Shown piece by piece: positions 58,027-64,000 of a stretch of DNA of 64,000 nt. Position 1 is the stretch's first letter. Each line of letters opens with the position of its first letter. The translations under genes and the position numbers were made by a program. Origin of the DNA: Marthasterias glacialis (lineage: Eukaryota; Echinodermata; Asteroidea; Forcipulatida; Asteriidae); assembly GCA_911728455.2 (NCBI GenBank), contig OU452225.1, forward strand, positions 27,748,495 to 27,812,494. Direction: 5' to 3'. The notes beneath the pieces are model-generated. The model did not search any database. It saw nothing but the letters and a program-made list of their open reading frames with translations, and was not told the DNA's origin.

Positions 58027-59052
58027 TTGCTTCTTTTTACGGGATGGTACATCTTTGTATTTTGGAAGAGTCACATTCGTGTAATCTATAAACATTTGAA
58101 GAAGAAATATATCTCCATAACATTAATCAGGGATATTAATACTTCATAGAGAAAAACTGTAACATTTAGTGGTGTTTTTTTAAGGCTTTGAATGTGCTCT
58201 CTTTTTTGTTGTTCCAAAGTCTGCAAGTGAGATGTTCTTGCACGGAGCTTTGTTAGAATGTTACTGAGAAATACTTTGCTGTCTTGTTAGTGAAAAATTT
58301 AATCTATATGCTGTTTTTCTCCCAGCACCATTTTGAATGAAGTTTTCCCAGCTAATAATATCTCTTGCAACTTGTGACTTTAAATGATCCTAGTCAATAA
58401 GAAATGAAATGCTGCACCATTTAAAAAGGGACAGAATAGGTAACACTTCAATTCATCATGTAGATTTGCAATTAACTGTTGCCATTATTCTACAAAAACT
58501 GTAGCAAATGCTTGTTCGCATAGTTGCACAAATTTACTTACTTTATAGACAATTTGTTACAATCTTGTAGATGTTTTTTGTTAAGATCTAGTTTGAATGA
58601 AATTTTGTAAGTTACTACTTTCATTTCATGTTTTTCAATTGAATGGTGAATTCTTAATAACATTTTTATTACTACTAAAGTAAAGTGTTTAAAAGACCAG
58701 TTTTGAGGTTAATTTAGGCATGAAGTACTTTACATCCAAAAAAGCGTTTAATACTTGTTGGATTGTTTCATTGTACTTTTAAAACATGACGTATTGTCCC
58801 TTTTTTGGAACATTGTCTTGAGGTCAAACTAGAACATGAATTGTTCAATAATCTTTATTATTTTGACTTGGTGTTTTTTCACTTGGCAGAAACCCAGGAA
58901 AATTAAGAAAAGCGGAGGGATAAATGGCTGCATGATGCAAGGGAGTGAACCAGATATTCCTTATTCTGTACGTGTGGCTGAACTCGAGGCAGATGTTTTT
59001 GTAAGTACTGAGTTCTTTATCCTACATAATTTCATTTAGATTTGAGTTTCTT
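58027..59052 (+). repeat. Paralogous block, right copy, part 1
   Basis: This corresponds to 15310-16338. It retains the empty site (TTTCTTGAAAGC near 59046-59057) at which the left block received the CACTG-ended transposon. Confidence 0.85.
58890..59000 (+). CDS. Candidate exon cassette B, copy 4
   Basis: Acceptor TTTTTTCACTTGGCAG, 37 open codons, donor GTAAGTACTG; phases 0 and 0. It reads KPRKIKKSGGINGCMMQG and PYSVRVAELEADVF. It has the best splice signals of the B copies and is the closest relative of copy 1 (16176). It lies 0.9 kb downstream of the last cassette A, but cassette A leaves phase 1 and this exon enters at phase 0, so they cannot be joined directly in frame. Confidence 0.45.
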
Positions 59053-61420
59053 GAAAGCATTCTGTGGATTTTTTCTTGAGTTTCAGTGAAGAACTAATAC
59101 AAAACTCTTGTTGAAATTTCACTGTCAAAGTAAATGTTTATTGTTGATTTTAACTCAGAAATGAGCATGCTGAAAGCTGACATTGCCCAATGTCGAGGGT
59201 CATTTAATCATGCTTTTATAGATTTATCTTTGTTTGTTAGAGCATTGATTATAAAGAAGCTGTAGATTTTTGAATAGGGTTTAATTTACAAGAACAAGCA
59301 GAAATTAGTTATTAACTTGAAAGCATTCTTTGGCAAGTGTTTGTGACTTTAAATGAAATATTGAAGTAGAATTAGTTGGAAGTTTGCCAGATTTACTGAG
59401 GTTAGTAGTTGATCTTACAGACGAGATGTACGTGTAGAATGTAGACCAGAACAATAACCAAGCCCTGACTAACAACAGTTAGACAACACAACTGTAGTTG
59501 ACTGAGGTTACTAGTTGAAATTACAAGTGAGATGTGGACAAGCTGATTAAATAAGCAAGACAAGCTGATTAAATAAGCAAGAAAAGCTTACTAAATAAGC
59601 AAGCATCAATAAATGGTTTTAGTTAGACAACACAACTGTAGTTTACTAGTTGAAGTTACAGACAAAATGAAAATGTAGACTGCAGTTCAGTAGAGTAACC
59701 TAGTCTTGAGGATTGGTTGTGTAGTTAGACACAACAATTTTGTAGTTTACAGGAGTACATGTTGTAGTCGAACTTATAGAGGAGTTGTACACATTACAGA
59801 CTACAAGTAGAATAAACAAACATAACCGTTGTGGTTGATTAGAACTTGCATTGCAATGAACATAAATATTTCTAAATGTCAGTTGTCGTTGAATCATCAT
59901 GCCACAAGTATTTATTTATTTATTTTTTTGTTTTGCTTTTCTAAGCTGTGATTTGTGGCTCGTCAAAGAATTGAATATAAAGGAGTAGAGATTTTAGAAT
60001 AGGGTTCAATTTGTAAGAAGAAATAAAAATAACTTGAAAGCTTGAAATCGTTGTTTGCAAGTTTTTGAATTTAACGGAAATATTGATGTAGAATTAGACA
60101 GAAGATTGACAATTTATTTGTTTCACAGTTAAATGTTTAACCGCTTTGGTTGATTTGAATTTGCACAAAAGTACTTGTAAATGCCAGCTGCCATTGATTC
60201 ATCATGCCACAAGAATTTAGTTTTTGCTCTTTTAAGCTGTGATTATTGCACAAGCAGAGTTACCAAGCCCAGACGATTCCATGTAGTTGGTTAATTAGAC
60301 AGTCTTAACCTTTTTTTGAGAGGGGTGGATTTATTAATAGTTTTAATAAAGTTTATTGAAGATAGCAGTTGAGGTTACATAGGAAATGTATACTGTGCAT
60401 CAGTGGAGTCACAAAGCCCAGTTGTTTTTTATACTTGTTGATTAAACCCTACTTAATGTTGTTGAATAGAGTGGGGGTATGGGTATTTTAGTTAAGGTTA
60501 GTAGTTATAGACAATATGTACATGTAGATTGCAGACCAGAAGAGTAACAAAGCCTCGACGATTGATTGCAGTTAAACAATGCAAGTGTAATTTACTAAAT
60601 GCTAGGGTTAGTAGTTGATCTGACAGACGAGATGTACGAATGTAGACCAGAACCAAGCCTTGCGTAACTAAATTTAGACAACACAACAGTAGTTGACTGA
60701 GGTTACTACCGGGTATTTGAAATTACAGATGAGATGTGGGTATCGATTGCGGACAAGCTGATTAAATAAGCAAGCATCAATAAATGGTTTTAGTTAGACA
60801 ACACAACTGTAGTTTACTAGGTTAAGTAGTTGAAGCTACACACGAAATGTAAATGTAGACTTCCGTTGAGCAGAGTAACCTAGCCTTGAGGATTGGTTGT
60901 AGTTTACAGGAGTTAGTAGTTGAACTTGTAGACGAGTTCTAGTGTTTATTGCAGGCTACCTGTAGAATAAACAAACATAACCGTTGTGGTTGATTAGAAT
61001 TTGCATTGCAATGAACATAAGTACTTCTAAATGTCAGTTGTCCTTGAATCATCATGCCACCAGTGTTGTTATTTTCTAAGCTGTGGTTATTGCACAAGCA
61101 GAGTTGCCAAGCCAAGAGGAGTGCATTTAATAAGTAAATCAGATAGTCTTAACCTTTTTGACAAGGAGGTGGATTGGTAGTTGTAAATAGTGTTAATGAA
61201 GTTTAGTGAGGATAGCAGTAACAAAGCTCCGATAGTTTGTTGGAATTTGTTGTTTAGACACTTCTGAATACTAATGACCAGAGAGGGGACGGCTAGTTGT
61301 TTTAGTGATGTACAAATGTTGTAGTTAGACAACACAACTGTAGTTGAAATTATAGGTTAGATTTGCGTATAGATTGCTGTAGTATTAGCTGTTGAAGCTA
61401 ATGAAGTATAAAGTGTTTAA
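59053..61420. repeat. Paralogous block, right copy, part 2
   Basis: This is related to 18301-19428 in two parts (59053-59900 and 61080-61420), with about 1.2 kb of additional related sequence between them, itself a partial repeat of the same text. It contains three copies of the 22-bp motif at 59538-59603 and a TATT run near 59912. No supported gene. Confidence 0.7.
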
Positions 61421-61624
61421 AAGTCCAGATGGCTACAAGTTTTGAGGTTAATTTAGGCCTGAAGTACTTTACTTCCAGAAATGTGGTTAATACTTTTCGG
61501 ATTGTTTCATTGTACTTTTAAAATGCGACGAATCGTCCCTTTTTTGGAACATTGTCTCGAGGTCGAACTAGAACGTGAATTGTTTAGGAATCTTTATTTT
61601 GACTTGTGATTTTTCATTTGGCAG

Positions 61625-61737
61625 AAACCCAGGAAAATGAAGGAAAGCAGAGGGTAAATGGCTGCATCAAGCGAGGGAGTGAACCAGATATTCCTTATTG
61701 TGTACATGTGACTGAACTCGAGGCAGGAGATGTTTTT
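61625..61737 (+). pseudogene. Candidate exon cassette B, copy 5 (1-nt deletion)
   Basis: Acceptor CATTTGGCAG, donor GTAAGTACCGAG, 113 nt. It shares with copy 2 the missing base in AGGGTAAATGG. The readable frame is TQENEGKQRVNGCIKRG with PYCVHVTELEAGDVF, needing a 2-nt entry phase. Either it is a pseudo-exon or the upstream partner changed phase. Confidence 0.4.
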
Positions 61738-61779
61738 GTAAGTACCGAGTTCTTTATCCCGCACATTTTCTTTTTATTG

Positions 61780-63180
61780 TGAAGACCAATAGAGTAATCA
61801 AGCCTCCATTAGTGGTTGTAGTTTGACAAGACAACTGTAGTTTACTAGAATAGGTAGTTGATTTGATAGACAAGACGTACGTGTATTGTGAAAACCAACA
61901 TAGTAACCAAGCCTCAATAAATGGTTGTAGTATGACAATAGGGTTAGTAGTTGATCTTACAGACGAGAAGTAAGTGTAGAGTGTAGACTATCAGTAAAAA
62001 CGGCTTGATAAATGGCTGTAGTTTGACAACACAACTGTAGTTTACTAGGGTTAGCAGATGAGATGTTACAGATGAGATGTTGGTGTAGAGTGTTGATCAG
62101 CAGTAACCAAGCCTTGATAGATAGTTGTATTTTGACAACAAAATTGTAGTTTGATCTTACAGACGAGATGTTAGTGTAGAGTCTTGATCAGTAGTAACCA
62201 AGCCTCGATAAATAGTTGTCGTTTGACAACAAAACTGTAGTTTGATCTTACAGATGAGATGTTAGTGTAGAGTCTTGATCAGCAGTAACCAATCGTCGAT
62301 AAATAGTTGTAGTTTGACAACACAACTGTAGTTTACTAGGGTTAGTAGCCGATCTTACAGATGAGATGTTAGTGCAGAGTGTTGATCATCAGTAGTAACC
62401 AAGCTTCAATAACTAGTTGTAGTTTGAAAACAAAACTGTAGTTTGATCTTACAGACGAGATGCAAGTGTAGAGTCTTGATCAGCAGTAAACAAGCCTCGA
62501 TAAATAGTTGTAGTTTGACAACATAACTGTAGTTTGATCTTACAGACGAAATGTTAGTGTAGTGTCGATCAGCAGTAACCAAGCATTGATATTAGTTGTA
62601 GTTTGACAACACAACTGTAGTTTGATCTTACAGAAGAGATGTTAGTGTAGAGTCTTGATCAGCAGTAACCAAGCCTCGATACAACTGTAGTTTGATCTTA
62701 CAGATGAGATGTTAGTGTAGAGTCTTGATCAGCAGTAACCAAGCCTCGATAAATAGTTGTAGTTTGACAACATAACTGTAGTTTGATCTTACAGACGAGA
62801 TGTTAATGTAGAGTAATAACTGAGCCTTGATAGACAATTGTAGTTTAACAACAAAACTGTAGTTTGATCTTACAGACGAGATGTTAGTGTAGTGTTGATC
62901 AGCAGTAACCAAGCATTGATATTAGTTGTAGTTTGACAACACAACTGTAGTTTGATCTTACAGAAGAGATGTTAGTGTAAAGTCTTGATCAGCAGTAACC
63001 AAGCCTCGATACAACTGTAGTTTGATCTTACAGATGAGATGTTAGTGTAGAGTCTTGATCAGCAGTAACCAAGCCTCGATAAATAGTTGTAGTTAGACAA
63101 GAAAACTATAGTTTGATCTTACAGACAAAATGTTAGGTAGGAGACTTGATCAGTAGTAAACAAGCCTCAATAAATAGTTG
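61780..63180. repeat. Array of the degenerate 90-110-bp repeat (block 4, right block)
   Basis: About 14 units. A segment around 62560-62760 is repeated almost exactly around 62880-63080, a recent internal duplication. It is the counterpart of the left arrays. Confidence 0.88.
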
Positions 63181-63963
63181 TATAATTGTTGTGGTTAATT
63201 AAAAGTTGCAGTGCAATAAACATTAGTACTTGTAAATGTTCCATGTAGTTTAATCACCATGCCACAATTTTGTTATTTTTTTTTCATATTAAGGTGTAAT
63301 TATTGAACAAGCAGAATTAGCAAGCGCGGAGAACTGCATATAATTGGTTAATTAGAGCCTTTTCTGATGGTGGATTTGTAGTTTTAAATAGCGATAGTTG
63401 TTTGTGGCTGATAGCAGTTGAGGCTACACGGGAAATGTATTTTAACTTTAAGAATGAATAGTAATTATTTAGTGTATGTCACATTAAAGTCTTAATGAAT
63501 TTGAACGCTTTTTGTGCTTCAGTGGATTCACAAAGAACTGATGGTTTGTTTGACTTTGTTGATTAGACATTAAATGTTATTAATATTGATGAACAGAATT
63601 TAGGTAAGGTTAGTAGTTATAGACAAAAGCACAGCAGAGTAACCTAGGCTTGAGGATTTGTTGTAATTTACAGGAGTTAGTTGGTGAACTTGAGCTGGAG
63701 TAGAGTGGAGGGTAGCAGTGGAATAAACAAGTAGAACAGTTGTGTATGATTTGAACTTCATAGCAAGTAATATAAGAAAATAAAATTTTCATGCAATACT
63801 TTTTTGTGATATTCCATGATTATGAAATTCTAGTTTACGAGGGTTAGTAGTTCAATTTAAAGAGAAGATGTGTATACAGATTGTAAAGAAGGTTTGATAA
63901 CCGAAAAAAGTTATATTGTATAATTTGGTGTTAGCAGTAATCACTAATGTGTTTCAATTTCAG
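63181..63963. other. Non-coding paralogous sequence at the right edge
   Basis: This corresponds to 29881-30320 and 22053-22560, including the GATAGCAGTTGAGGCTACAC site related to the hAT target region. No open frame is supported. Confidence 0.6.
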
Positions 63964-64000
63964 GGAATGTTGAGTATAGTGTCATCGTTTAAAGAGACAA
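63964..64000 (+). other. Possible exon start cut by the window edge
   Basis: TTTCAATTTCAG is a good acceptor, followed by 37 nt with one open frame (GMLSIVSSFKET). The donor, if any, is outside the window, so this is only a hint. Confidence 0.2.

Overview
This window looks like nuclear DNA of an animal, most likely a marine invertebrate; I cannot name the species. The evidence is AT-rich intron-like sequence, GT/AG splice signals, a fibrinogen-type (FReD) exon, DIRS and Ty3/Gypsy retrotransposons, CR1/L2/jockey-like LINE pieces, hAT-like and CACTG-ended DNA transposons and a tRNA-derived SINE. I see no bacterial genes, operons, CRISPR, tRNA or rRNA. No complete host gene is visible. Host coding potential is limited to short exon-like cassettes, so every exon call is a prediction from splice signals and open frames.

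Layout. 1-1.5 kb: a TTTG microsatellite, a 143-bp triplicate and one minus-strand FReD exon. 1.5-7.3 kb: a structurally complete but frame-broken DIRS retrotransposon, with inverted ends and an internal complementary region. Its tyrosine recombinase carries an unusual in-frame tandem repeat. 7.3-11.2 kb: a 5'-truncated Ty3/Gypsy element with chromodomain and 3' LTR, starting exactly where the DIRS element ends. 12.5-13 kb: a tandem duplication with splice-like signals. 13.5-15.15 kb: gag remains of a second, minus-strand retroelement of probable tyrosine-recombinase type.

15.3-30.7 kb and 58.0-64.0 kb are paralogous blocks. Both carry a small exon-like cassette (cassette B) and long arrays of a degenerate 90-110-bp repeat. 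The left block was later hit by a CACTG-ended DNA element (16339-18300, TT duplication), a hAT-like element (20913-22044, 8-bp duplication), an unclassified insert (about 22596-23557) and a minus-strand LINE (about 24494-26812). 30.7-34.6 kb holds two isolated exon-like segments, a LINE tail, a SINE, promoter-like motifs and a 23-bp minisatellite.

34.7-58.0 kb is the most striking part: 19 copies of one 131-bp exon-like sequence (cassette A). Each has an acceptor preceded by a TACTAAY-like branch site and an AAG/GTATGT-type donor, and the introns are filled by a 66-bp minisatellite. One reading frame is open in all 19 copies. The exon is not a multiple of three and its entry and exit phases differ, so serial splicing would break the frame. 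If it is genuinely coding, single-copy choice (mutually exclusive splicing) is the simplest model. The alternative is a young satellite that merely contains a fossil exon.
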